A DNA stretch of 8,173 nucleotides, taken from contig JAMOOT010000236.1 of assembly GCA_027065215.1 (NCBI GenBank), positions 1 to 8,173 on the forward strand, written 5' to 3'. Below, piece after piece: positions 1-6,470 of this stretch (positions are counted from its first letter, which is position 1; each line of letters starts with the position of its first letter). The notes below the pieces were generated by a model, which saw only the letters and a list, made by a program, of their open reading frames with translations, did no database searches and was not told where the DNA came from. The position numbers were made by a program, and so were the translations under genes. This DNA comes from Candidatus Omnitrophota bacterium. Lineage in GTDB: Bacteria; Omnitrophota; Gorgyraeia; S143-82.

Positions 1-26
1 AAGTAAACCCTAAAGGAAGGATAGAT
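1..26. other. Short flank after the last gene
   Basis: These are the 26 bases beyond the stop codon of the pseudopilin gene, reaching the window edge. On the minus strand they contain no ATG, no recognisable hairpin and no T-tract, so a terminator is not visible here. The operon either continues to the left or terminates outside the window. Confidence 0.5.
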
Positions 27-458
27 CTACCAGTTGCGGATGTCATCTTTTTGGCCGTTATCGTCTTTGCCATTTGGGCCAAAGGAATAAAGATCGTATT
101 TATATTGGTTATGTTTTCCAGGATATATATATTGATAGGGGTTTCCCCAAGGGTCAATAAACCTCTTTTTATCATCTAACTGGTCTTCTTTGAATTCCAT
201 ATAGGGCCCAAACCAATCCGGATTATCATCTGGCCCATTTAACACTTTAACTACATTAGCGATATCTCCTTCAGGATATGTCCCAATATCTTGTTGATAC
301 TGCTCTAAACCTGATTCAAGTGCAGCAATTTCCGCTTTTGCCCTGGTAATAGTGGCCCTCCGCCTTGCCGATTGATTGGCCGTCATTATAAGACTGGCCA
401 ATATGCTAATAATAGCAATTACTACCAATAATTCGATTAGAGTAAATCCCCGTTTCAT
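27..458 (-). CDS. gspG: Type II secretion GspG-like major pseudopilin
   Basis: A 143-residue type IV pilin-like protein. Residues 1-4 (MKRG) form a short prepilin leader, cut by a prepilin peptidase between Gly4 and Phe5. The N-methylation motif FTLIEL follows, with the conserved Glu at mature position 5 (Glu9), then a hydrophobic helix to about residue 25 that anchors the subunit in the inner membrane and packs the pseudopilus. The C-terminal domain carries the GspG signatures: YPEG near 61-64, DPWGNPYQY at 102-110, and a Gly/Asp-rich tail ending DDIRNW (138-143) that resembles the calcium-binding loop of GspG. The frame stays open upstream to 566, but the start at 458 is chosen because it gives a perfect prepilin leader, has a strong Shine-Dalgarno and overlaps the metF stop by ATGA. 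No other secretion gene is in view, so it may be a solitary pseudopilin or belong to a system encoded elsewhere. Confidence 0.88.
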   Translation of the reverse strand: MKRGFTLIELLVVIAIISILASLIMTANQSARRRATITRAKAEIAALESGLEQYQQDIGTYPEGDIANVVKVLNGPDDNPDWFGPYMEFKEDQLDDKKRFIDPWGNPYQYIYPGKHNQYKYDLYSFGPNGKDDNGQKDDIRNW

Positions 459-1303
459 AACTCCTCCCTTAACCGTTTCAATAATGGCAAAATCGTCTTT
501 ACTGAACGAATTGGCATAAGATGTATCCCCTGACAGACTTCTTTTATCTGTCCAATTATCTCCCAAGATATATCCAATCCACAGGCGATCTTATCTCGGG
601 CGTCAGAAATCCGCTCTATCAAACTATCTGGCACATCTATTCCCGGAATATTTTCATTCATAAACTTTGCCATTTTCTCTGACCGTAAAGGAATAATCCC
701 CGCTATTATAGGAACGGAGATATCCTTCCGAAGCAATGAAACAAATTCCCTAAATTTATCCGGTTCATATACAGCCTGGGTCTGAAAAAATCTCGCTCCA
801 GATTTAACCTTAGCAAGGCTCTTTTGCATCTCTAACTTCCAATCTCGACTGCCCGGATTCATCGCTGCACCTACACATAGGGATGTATGATTAGAGACCC
901 AATCAATAAACGAAACCGGGTCAAAGTCATAGACAACCTTTGCATTAGGGTGATCTCCTATATGGGCAGGGTCTCCACCAAGGACTAAAATATTCCTTAC
1001 TCCAAGGCTCTCTATCCCATATATATCCCCCTTTAAGGCCAGAGCATTCCTATCTCGGCAGGTATATTGAACTATCGGATTCACTCCCCATCGAACAGCC
1101 CATAATCCCGCTGACCAGGGGCTCATTCGTAGATTTGCACCCGGCATATCCGTGACATTTACTGCATCTACATACTCTTTGACTACAGAGACCTCCTCTT
1201 TAAATTCTTCAATATCTGCATTACTTGGAGGGTTTACCTCAACAGTAACAACAAACCCCTTTTTACCAACCAATTCATCTATAGGACTAACGCCCTCTAA
1301 CAT
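455..1303 (-). CDS. metF: 5,10-methylenetetrahydrofolate reductase (MetF)
   Basis: A 282-residue cytoplasmic flavoenzyme of the MetF TIM-barrel family (E. coli MetF is 296 residues), which reduces 5,10-methylene-THF to 5-methyl-THF for methionine synthesis or the methyl branch of the Wood-Ljungdahl pathway. Visible landmarks are the early VEVNPP (Glu22, equivalent to the catalytic Glu28 of E. coli FEFFPP), VNVTD (Thr51), LVLGGDP (Asp111, matching Asp120 of E. coli that contacts FAD and folate) and ARFFQTQAVY (170-179), where Gln176 matches Gln183. The GGDP and FFQTQ forms resemble MetF of acetogens and other anaerobes more than the E. coli form. The start at 1303 overlaps folD by 17 bases and has its own Shine-Dalgarno. 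In acetogens MetF often works with a zinc protein, MetV; no metV is present in this window. The electron donor (NADH, ferredoxin or another partner) cannot be read from the sequence. Confidence 0.93.
   Translation of the reverse strand: MLEGVSPIDELVGKKGFVVTVEVNPPSNADIEEFKEEVSVVKEYVDAVNVTDMPGANLRMSPWSAGLWAVRWGVNPIVQYTCRDRNALALKGDIYGIESLGVRNILVLGGDPAHIGDHPNAKVVYDFDPVSFIDWVSNHTSLCVGAAMNPGSRDWKLEMQKSLAKVKSGARFFQTQAVYEPDKFREFVSLLRKDISVPIIAGIIPLRSEKMAKFMNENIPGIDVPDSLIERISDARDKIACGLDISWEIIGQIKEVCQGIHLMPIRSVKTILPLLKRLREEL
461..470 (-). promoter_or_regulatory. Ribosome binding site deciding the gspG start
   Basis: On the minus strand this reads AAGGGAGGAG, a strong Shine-Dalgarno match 2 to 5 bases before the ATG at 458, depending on the pairing register. 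It lies inside the 3' end of metF. It supports the short 143-residue pseudopilin over the 179-residue reading that begins at 566. Confidence 0.7.
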
Positions 1304-2159
1304 TCAATCTCTCCTTTACTAAAAGATACAAATTCTCCATAAGTATAGCGGTAGTTACTGGACCAACACCACCTGGGACAGGGGTAATCAACTTAGCCTT
1401 ATCCTTTGCAGTATCAAACTCCACATCCCCCACCATCCTATTACCCACAAAATTTATTCCTACATCAACAACTACGGTTCCTTCCTTTATCCACTCTCCC
1501 TTTATCAATCCAGCCTTACCAACTGCACTCACCAAAATCTCGGCCTGAGATACATATCTAAGCAAATCGCCTCTCTCAGAGGTAGGCAAATGGCAAACCG
1601 ATACAGTAGCGCCCCTCTGCAGAAACATAATCGCTAAGGGCCGACCTACCACGGCCCCTTCACCTACTATCACAACTCGGGCACCTTTGATATTGACACC
1701 TAACTCATCAAGTATTCGTAATACAGCCCGAGCAGTTGGAGGGAAGATTGTCCCCTCCTGATGGAAAAACATACCAAATACATTCCCAGGGCTTACCCCT
1801 TCTACATCTTTCTCTTGGGGCAGTAGACGTAAGGCATTAAATACATCCACACCTTCAGGAAACGGTGTATGGAGAATAATACCATCTACAGAAGGATCCC
1901 TTACTGCCATCTGAACAGCATCTTCCAAATCTTTCTGATATGGCCCTACCTGGCGATGGCGGTACTCTATCCCTAACCGAGCCGCCAATGATTGTTGAGA
2001 ACGTATATAAGCCCTGGAATCGGGATTAATCCCCGATTCAATCCCAAGCAAGACCACAGGCCGTCCTAACTCTTGCATTAGAGCGTCAAACCTGTTCAAC
2101 AGAGAAGAAACAATACTTTCAGCTATTGCTTTTCCCTTTATTACATTCCCTTCAACCAT
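1287..2159 (-). CDS. folD: FolD-family methylene-THF dehydrogenase/cyclohydrolase with atypical active site
   Basis: A 290-residue protein, the normal length of FolD, which interconverts 5,10-methylene-THF, 5,10-methenyl-THF and 10-formyl-THF. The N-terminal domain starts as expected (VIKGKAIAESI) and the Rossmann domain is intact (VIVGEGAVVGRP, 163-173; VCH near 190; VVVDVGIN, 229-236), as is the family signature TPVPGGVGPVT (259-269). The catalytic positions are not canonical. The Tyr-x3-Lys motif reads Tyr51 with Gln55 in place of Lys; the usual VQLPLP reads LHTPFP with His97 in place of Gln; the usual KDVDG reads KDVEG with Glu120 in place of Asp; and PCTP reads PPTA (140-143). In human MTHFD1 the matching residues are Lys56, Gln100 and Asp125. 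Cyclohydrolase activity is therefore doubtful and dehydrogenase activity uncertain. It lies directly before metF, so a folate role remains the best guess. The start is supported by an AAAGGG nine bases upstream. Confidence 0.85.
   Translation of the reverse strand: MVEGNVIKGKAIAESIVSSLLNRFDALMQELGRPVVLLGIESGINPDSRAYIRSQQSLAARLGIEYRHRQVGPYQKDLEDAVQMAVRDPSVDGIILHTPFPEGVDVFNALRLLPQEKDVEGVSPGNVFGMFFHQEGTIFPPTARAVLRILDELGVNIKGARVVIVGEGAVVGRPLAIMFLQRGATVSVCHLPTSERGDLLRYVSQAEILVSAVGKAGLIKGEWIKEGTVVVDVGINFVGNRMVGDVEFDTAKDKAKLITPVPGGVGPVTTAILMENLYLLVKERLNVRGR
1311..1317 (-). promoter_or_regulatory. Ribosome binding site for metF
   Basis: The minus strand reads AAAGGAG, seven bases before the ATG at 1303. 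It sits within the last codons of folD, so folD and metF are probably translated from one message with coupled initiation. Confidence 0.65.
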
Positions 2160-2168
2160 TATGTGAAA

Positions 2169-2174
2169 CCCTTT
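2169..2174 (-). promoter_or_regulatory. Probable ribosome binding site for folD
   Basis: The minus strand reads AAAGGG, nine bases before the ATG at 2159, within the 18-base gap that separates rfbB from folD. This is the only true intergenic gap between genes in the window. Confidence 0.5.
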
Positions 2175-2177
2175 AGA

Positions 2178-3191
2178 TTATGTAAAATACTTATCAATAT
2201 ACCAACGAATTGTCTCTGTCAACCCTGCCTTAAAGTTGGTTTTAGGCTGCCAACCAATATCACGCCTGATTTTACTAATATCCAAGGCATAACGCAAATC
2301 ATGACCAGGCCTATCTGGAACAAAGGTTATCAATTCTTTATAACTCCCATCTTTCATAGGTCTTATACCATCGAGTAACTCGCAGATTATGCCTGCCAAT
2401 TCTATATTTTTTCGTTCATTCTCTCCCCCAATATTGTAGGTTTGGCCTGCTTCAGCGTTAAAAAAGACCATAGCGATAGCCTCACAGTGGTCCCTAACAT
2501 ACAACCAATCACGGACGTTCTCTCCTTTTCCGTAGATAGGAATAGGTCTTTTCGACAAAGCAGTTCTTATCACTGTGGGGATAAACTTTTCAGGATGCTG
2601 ACGAGGTCCGTAATTGTTGGAACAATTAGTAATAACCACATTCATCCCATAAGTCTGATGATAACTACGAACTAACATATCACTGCCAGCCTTTGATGCA
2701 CTGTAAGGAGAATTTGGTGCATAAGGGCTCTCCTCAGAAAATTTCCCTTCCCAGCTCAACGTGCCATAGACTTCATCTGTAGAGATGTGATGAAACCGAC
2801 ATTTTTCATATCCAGGACGCACAGTGAACGGCCCTTCCATCCAATAGCGATAGGCCACATCCAAAACAGTATAGGTCCCCAATACATTTGTCCGCACAAA
2901 AACACCAGGATTCTCTATCGAGTTATCAACATGAGATTCAGCAGCAAAATGAAAGACTGCCCTGATATCATATTTGCGAAAGATATCCTCCACCAAGTCC
3001 CTATCGCATATATCCCCTTTTATAAATTTATGATTAGGATGGTCCAATGCCCAATCAAGATTTTCCAACTTCCCGGCATATGTAAGGCAATCCAGATTTA
3101 TTATTTGCCAATCCAGAAAGTTTTCAAGCCAATACAGTATAAAATTACTTCCGATAAACCCTGCTCCACCTGTAACCAAAACTGACTTCAT
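2178..3191 (-). CDS. rfbB: dTDP-glucose 4,6-dehydratase (RfbB/RmlB)
   Basis: A 337-residue extended short-chain dehydrogenase that converts dTDP-glucose to dTDP-4-keto-6-deoxyglucose, the second step towards dTDP-rhamnose and other deoxysugars for surface glycans. It has the N-terminal NAD-binding glycine motif GGAGFIG (8-14), LTYAG (36-40), HFAAESHVDNS (81-91), the catalytic ISTDEVYG with Thr138-Asp139-Glu140, the Tyr163-x3-Lys167 pair in YSASK, and NNYGPRQHPEKFIP (192-205), all typical of RmlB rather than of UDP-sugar epimerases. Every catalytic residue I can place is present. The start overlaps the preceding glycosyltransferase stop by four bases (ATGA), indicating translational coupling. 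The partner genes rmlA, rmlC and rmlD are absent here, so the 4-keto sugar must be processed by enzymes encoded elsewhere. Confidence 0.95.
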   Translation of the reverse strand: MKSVLVTGGAGFIGSNFILYWLENFLDWQIINLDCLTYAGKLENLDWALDHPNHKFIKGDICDRDLVEDIFRKYDIRAVFHFAAESHVDNSIENPGVFVRTNVLGTYTVLDVAYRYWMEGPFTVRPGYEKCRFHHISTDEVYGTLSWEGKFSEESPYAPNSPYSASKAGSDMLVRSYHQTYGMNVVITNCSNNYGPRQHPEKFIPTVIRTALSKRPIPIYGKGENVRDWLYVRDHCEAIAMVFFNAEAGQTYNIGGENERKNIELAGIICELLDGIRPMKDGSYKELITFVPDRPGHDLRYALDISKIRRDIGWQPKTNFKAGLTETIRWYIDKYFT

Positions 3192-4957
3192 CTCTTACTA
3201 ATCTCTTCCTTTTTTATCTTGTTATTACGAGAAAACACAAACTCCTCCAAGAAGGAACGGTATTCTCGCATCAAAATCAAAAGTTGTCTTCTTACCTTCA
3301 CCCAATACTTAACCCGCTCGCTGTAAGACATATCTTCATCCCACTCCTCATAAGATAACCTCTTTAATATCACTGGCATAGTATTGTCAAAATTCTCAAG
3401 GGAATCCCAAAGATTCTCCGGATCAATTGGAGTACGCTTAAACAGGGACATCGGAAACGAAGGCAACATCTCAGACAACCTCATTATAAGCAAACTCAAT
3501 CTCTGTTCCCACTCCTTCAACCCCCTTATTTGGCTCTTGATATCTGATTCGAATTGGGGCCATTCCACATCACGCTCCAATGCCCAATCTATATATCGAG
3601 AAAAATCAATTTGTATATTCTCTTTCAACAGCATTGAATTGGATCTATTCCAGGCATATAAATATGCCATCCGAGAAACTCGAGCAATCACTTCATCAGT
3701 ATAGTTATCTGTGAGAGGTAAATAGCGATACATCCCACTCGGTAACCGTCTATCAAAAACCTCTACACATAATCCTCTACTCAAAAAATCTCGTTTAGAA
3801 ACTCTTTCATCATTAAAATCTCCATTGCTAATGGCATCCCAATGAAACCTAAAGACATCAAAAACTTGATCTGGAGTTAGGTGTTGAAGACAATACTTTC
3901 TGGAACAAGACAATAAGGTACACGGAGCACAAGGGACATCCTTCCTGACTGACAAGTGTATACCCTCAAACCCCGGGCCCTTATTTCTGGGGCCACAAAT
4001 CACCATTGTTGGGATACCTAAAGAACCCGACAGGTATATCAGCCCATTATGAACTGAAACAAAGGCCTTTGACCTGGCCAATAAAAATGCAATTCTATTT
4101 ATATCTTGGGTATTGACTATAAAAACTCCCTCCTGCTTAAGCCAATTTGTTTCTATCACCTCCGAAGAATAATTGATTATCACAATATTTATGTGATACA
4201 CTCGGCGAATAAATTCTATAAATTCCCTCCAATATTCCATTGGCCACCTGCGAGTCTCAATCTCAGAAGAAGGGCAAACTGCAACAAACGACTCTTTAAC
4301 AAAGGGATAGAGTTCCACATCTGAACTCTGTTTTATAAAAACACCTTTATTCTCCTTATCACAAAGCAAGCCCAATGCCAAAGATAACATCTCTCTTTTT
4401 TCCATTATATTCTCGTTACACAACAGCCCATCTGATATATTCGGGTAAATCACCTCTATAGCATATTGCATCCAACGATTCCCAACGATAACTGGCGCTC
4501 CTTCCTCATCCATTAATAAACCGAAGGCTCGATTCCCACCCACAAGTCTTGCCAGAAGGGCACATACTGGCTTGCCAGAGAGATTACAAACCCAACCAAC
4601 ACCTTGGCGACAATTAGCAATCCAGTTGGCCATATCCTCCTGTGCCTTATCCCATATATCTTTTTTCCACTTTTCAAGAGGTATAGTAATTATTCGATCC
4701 ACATTTGGATTGCCCTTGAATACCTGTATTCCAATCCTATCAGTAAAGACCCAGATAACCGCACGGGGATTTCTTTCTTTTATCAAAGATAGAACAGGAG
4801 CAAAACAGATGTCTTCACCCGGCTCTCCAGCAATAAAAAAAGAGTAGTGAGTAGTGCGAGGAACAGGCATAGGCAGATAATAAGCATTTTTCCACTCCGG
4901 CAACGGCTTGGCTGAAAATACCGTATACCCCAAAAGATTTAAATCACTTTTTAACAT
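3188..4957 (-). CDS. Glycosyltransferase family 9-like protein, long form with eroded catalytic motifs
   Basis: A 589-residue paralogue of the preceding gene. The GT9 (ADP-heptose:LPS heptosyltransferase) fold is recognisable: a glycine-rich N-terminal segment followed by LSLIKERNP (56-64), TRRWPMEYW (235-243), a C-terminal Rossmann half with GSLGIPTMVICGP (311-323), and a Cys-x2-Cys-x4-Cys-x4-Cys cluster (Cys343, 346, 351, 356) leading into LTPDQV. By eye alignment with its neighbour, the catalytic-loop Asp (GGIGD) is Glu48 here, and the sugar-nucleotide motif SNDTGMIH reads SVHNGLIY (301-308), losing the Asp, Thr and His. From about residue 385 a charged, mainly helical extension of some 200 residues follows, ending in a lysine-rich tail. 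No signal peptide or membrane segment is evident, so it is probably cytoplasmic or peripheral at the inner membrane. It may be inactive, a partner subunit, or a transferase of changed specificity. The start at 4957 overlaps the previous gene by 14 bases; AAGG lies four bases upstream. Confidence 0.8.
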   Translation of the reverse strand: MLKSDLNLLGYTVFSAKPLPEWKNAYYLPMPVPRTTHYSFFIAGEPGEDICFAPVLSLIKERNPRAVIWVFTDRIGIQVFKGNPNVDRIITIPLEKWKKDIWDKAQEDMANWIANCRQGVGWVCNLSGKPVCALLARLVGGNRAFGLLMDEEGAPVIVGNRWMQYAIEVIYPNISDGLLCNENIMEKREMLSLALGLLCDKENKGVFIKQSSDVELYPFVKESFVAVCPSSEIETRRWPMEYWREFIEFIRRVYHINIVIINYSSEVIETNWLKQEGVFIVNTQDINRIAFLLARSKAFVSVHNGLIYLSGSLGIPTMVICGPRNKGPGFEGIHLSVRKDVPCAPCTLLSCSRKYCLQHLTPDQVFDVFRFHWDAISNGDFNDERVSKRDFLSRGLCVEVFDRRLPSGMYRYLPLTDNYTDEVIARVSRMAYLYAWNRSNSMLLKENIQIDFSRYIDWALERDVEWPQFESDIKSQIRGLKEWEQRLSLLIMRLSEMLPSFPMSLFKRTPIDPENLWDSLENFDNTMPVILKRLSYEEWDEDMSYSERVKYWVKVRRQLLILMREYRSFLEEFVFSRNNKIKKEEISKR

Positions 4958-6470
4958 ATCGCCTTAAAAAACCCTCCATAGACTTTATTCTAATTAACAC
5001 CCTTCTTATAACAAATTCGTAATCTCGCAAGTTCTGTTTAACCATATAATTCCAAGGATAAACTAATTCCCGTTCCACATTGGTCAAAACACTATCTAAG
5101 GAATAGGCCACCTCTGCAGTCAAGACACCCCCTTTTCTAATCAATATACCAATCTTTTCTCTAACAGGCAACAATAACCCTTTAAGTGTCATTAATCTCT
5201 CAAGCACAGATGCTACTAAAGGAGAGAGACTATCAACATCAATACGATGAAATTGATAAAAATAATCCTCAAACCCAGCAAACCCTTCCAAACTAAGCCC
5301 TTCTTCCACCATAAGAGCATATAACCATGCCCATCTGATTAGATTGCGAAAAACCTGAGAAGTACTATCATAAGGCACATCCCACACAGAATGCAGATCA
5401 TAAAACAAACTAAGGTCCTGCTCCCAACTATATCCTGCCACCAATCTGCGATCCAACTCCCCCTTGCCCATTAACCAGCCCAATGCAGATTTTACCATAT
5501 CAGGCGTAAGAGATTCCATACACACCATACTCTCACAATGAGATAGAAAACAAGGTGAACAATCCACCGGATACCTGATCGCCAAAAATTTTCCTTTGGC
5601 CTCCGGTCCGACATTATTTGGACCGCAAAGCACCAATACCGGTCTTCCCAATGCCGCAGCTGCGTGTATCATACCTGTATCATTAGAAATCACGGCCACA
5701 GCCCCTGGCAGATACCCTATCGCCTGGGATAAAGTGGTCTTACCGGATAGATTTATTGATAAAGGATGAAACCCCTCAATCCTATCCCGACCTAAAATAA
5801 GAGGCCTCAACCCATAGGTATCTACTACAATCTTAGATAATTCCTTCCAGTATTCTAAAGGCCAACGCCGAGTAGGAGCATTTGCATCTGGCACAAACAC
5901 AATATAATCTTCTGAGATACCCCTTTCTGGGCGAATCCAAGATATTTTCGGCTCTTCCACCTCAGTAATACCAAGACACAAAGAAAACATAGTCGATCTT
6001 CCTGCCATAATCCAATTAGCGATATAAGTATCTTGAAACCGAACATAAAAGACCCTGTGAAGTAAATCGTGAAATATAGTTCCTCGAACTAATAATGAGC
6101 CATTATCTTCAAGTAAACCATAAACTGGAAGCCCTGCGTTATCAAACGCCGACAGGAGTTTAGCCGAACGATTCGTAGAGTGCAAATTAATTACTGCAAT
6201 ATCATCAGCAGAAAGGTCATTACTACAATCCTCAAAATTCACCTCATCCACAAAAATTTTATCAACTATACCATCAGGGAAAAATTCTTTAGCAAGAGGA
6301 TCTGTCAACAAATAAAGTTCTACATTCGGAAAACGTCTCTTTATTGCCGAAAAACTACTTGTTAAACAAACCAAATCTCCTATGCCCCCAAAGAGAATCA
6401 CTAAAAGTCGTTTAAGGGAAGATAGTTCCTTCAAAGGCTGATAATCAAAGCGTAGATTAAGATGAGGCAT
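4944..6470 (-). CDS. Glycosyltransferase family 9 (heptosyltransferase-like) with C-terminal extension
   Basis: A 508-residue GT-B fold transferase of family 9, whose members add heptose or related sugars from nucleotide donors to lipid A-core or other surface glycans. The N-terminal half has FGGIGDLVCLTSSFSAIKRRFP (around 27-48), with Asp32 at the position of the catalytic Asp13 of E. coli WaaC. The C-terminal half has TRRWPLEYW (200-208), LSGKTTLSQAIGYL (241-254), SNDTGMIHAAAALG (262-275) and LCGP (281-284), the full donor-binding set. A Cys-x2-Cys-x4-Cys-x4-Cys cluster follows (Cys304, 307, 312, 317). Standard GT9 enzymes end near residue 340-350; this one continues about 165 residues in a helix-rich region with DRRL (340-343) and WAWLYAL (380-386), both echoed in the next gene. 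It overlaps rex by 14 bases. Acceptor and exact donor cannot be inferred. Confidence 0.88.
   Translation of the reverse strand: MPHLNLRFDYQPLKELSSLKRLLVILFGGIGDLVCLTSSFSAIKRRFPNVELYLLTDPLAKEFFPDGIVDKIFVDEVNFEDCSNDLSADDIAVINLHSTNRSAKLLSAFDNAGLPVYGLLEDNGSLLVRGTIFHDLLHRVFYVRFQDTYIANWIMAGRSTMFSLCLGITEVEEPKISWIRPERGISEDYIVFVPDANAPTRRWPLEYWKELSKIVVDTYGLRPLILGRDRIEGFHPLSINLSGKTTLSQAIGYLPGAVAVISNDTGMIHAAAALGRPVLVLCGPNNVGPEAKGKFLAIRYPVDCSPCFLSHCESMVCMESLTPDMVKSALGWLMGKGELDRRLVAGYSWEQDLSLFYDLHSVWDVPYDSTSQVFRNLIRWAWLYALMVEEGLSLEGFAGFEDYFYQFHRIDVDSLSPLVASVLERLMTLKGLLLPVREKIGILIRKGGVLTAEVAYSLDSVLTNVERELVYPWNYMVKQNLRDYEFVIRRVLIRIKSMEGFLRRYVKK

Noticed and set aside
459..566. N-terminal 36-residue extension of the pseudopilin reading frame into metF
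   Set aside because: It would bury the prepilin leader and overlap metF by 112 bases; the ATG at 458 has a strong Shine-Dalgarno and a correct leader.
2158..2170. Possible Rex operator half-site (TGTGAA) at the folD start
   Set aside because: Only one half of the TTGTGAA/TTCACAA palindrome is present; no inverted partner lies at the expected spacing.
2177..2205. Possible internal promoter before folD: TTGGTA, 17 bases, CATAAT on the minus strand
   Set aside because: The -35 matches only four of six bases, and the predicted transcript start would fall at the folD Shine-Dalgarno, leaving almost no leader. AT-rich chance similarity is more likely.
2787..3185. Plus-strand reading frame of 132 codons opposite rfbB
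   Set aside because: It lies wholly antisense to the strongly conserved rfbB coding sequence and its translation resembles no protein family I know; it is a shadow frame.
4572..4847. Plus-strand frames opposite the second GT9 gene
   Set aside because: Antisense to a well-supported coding gene, no recognisable domain and no supporting ribosome binding site considered convincing.
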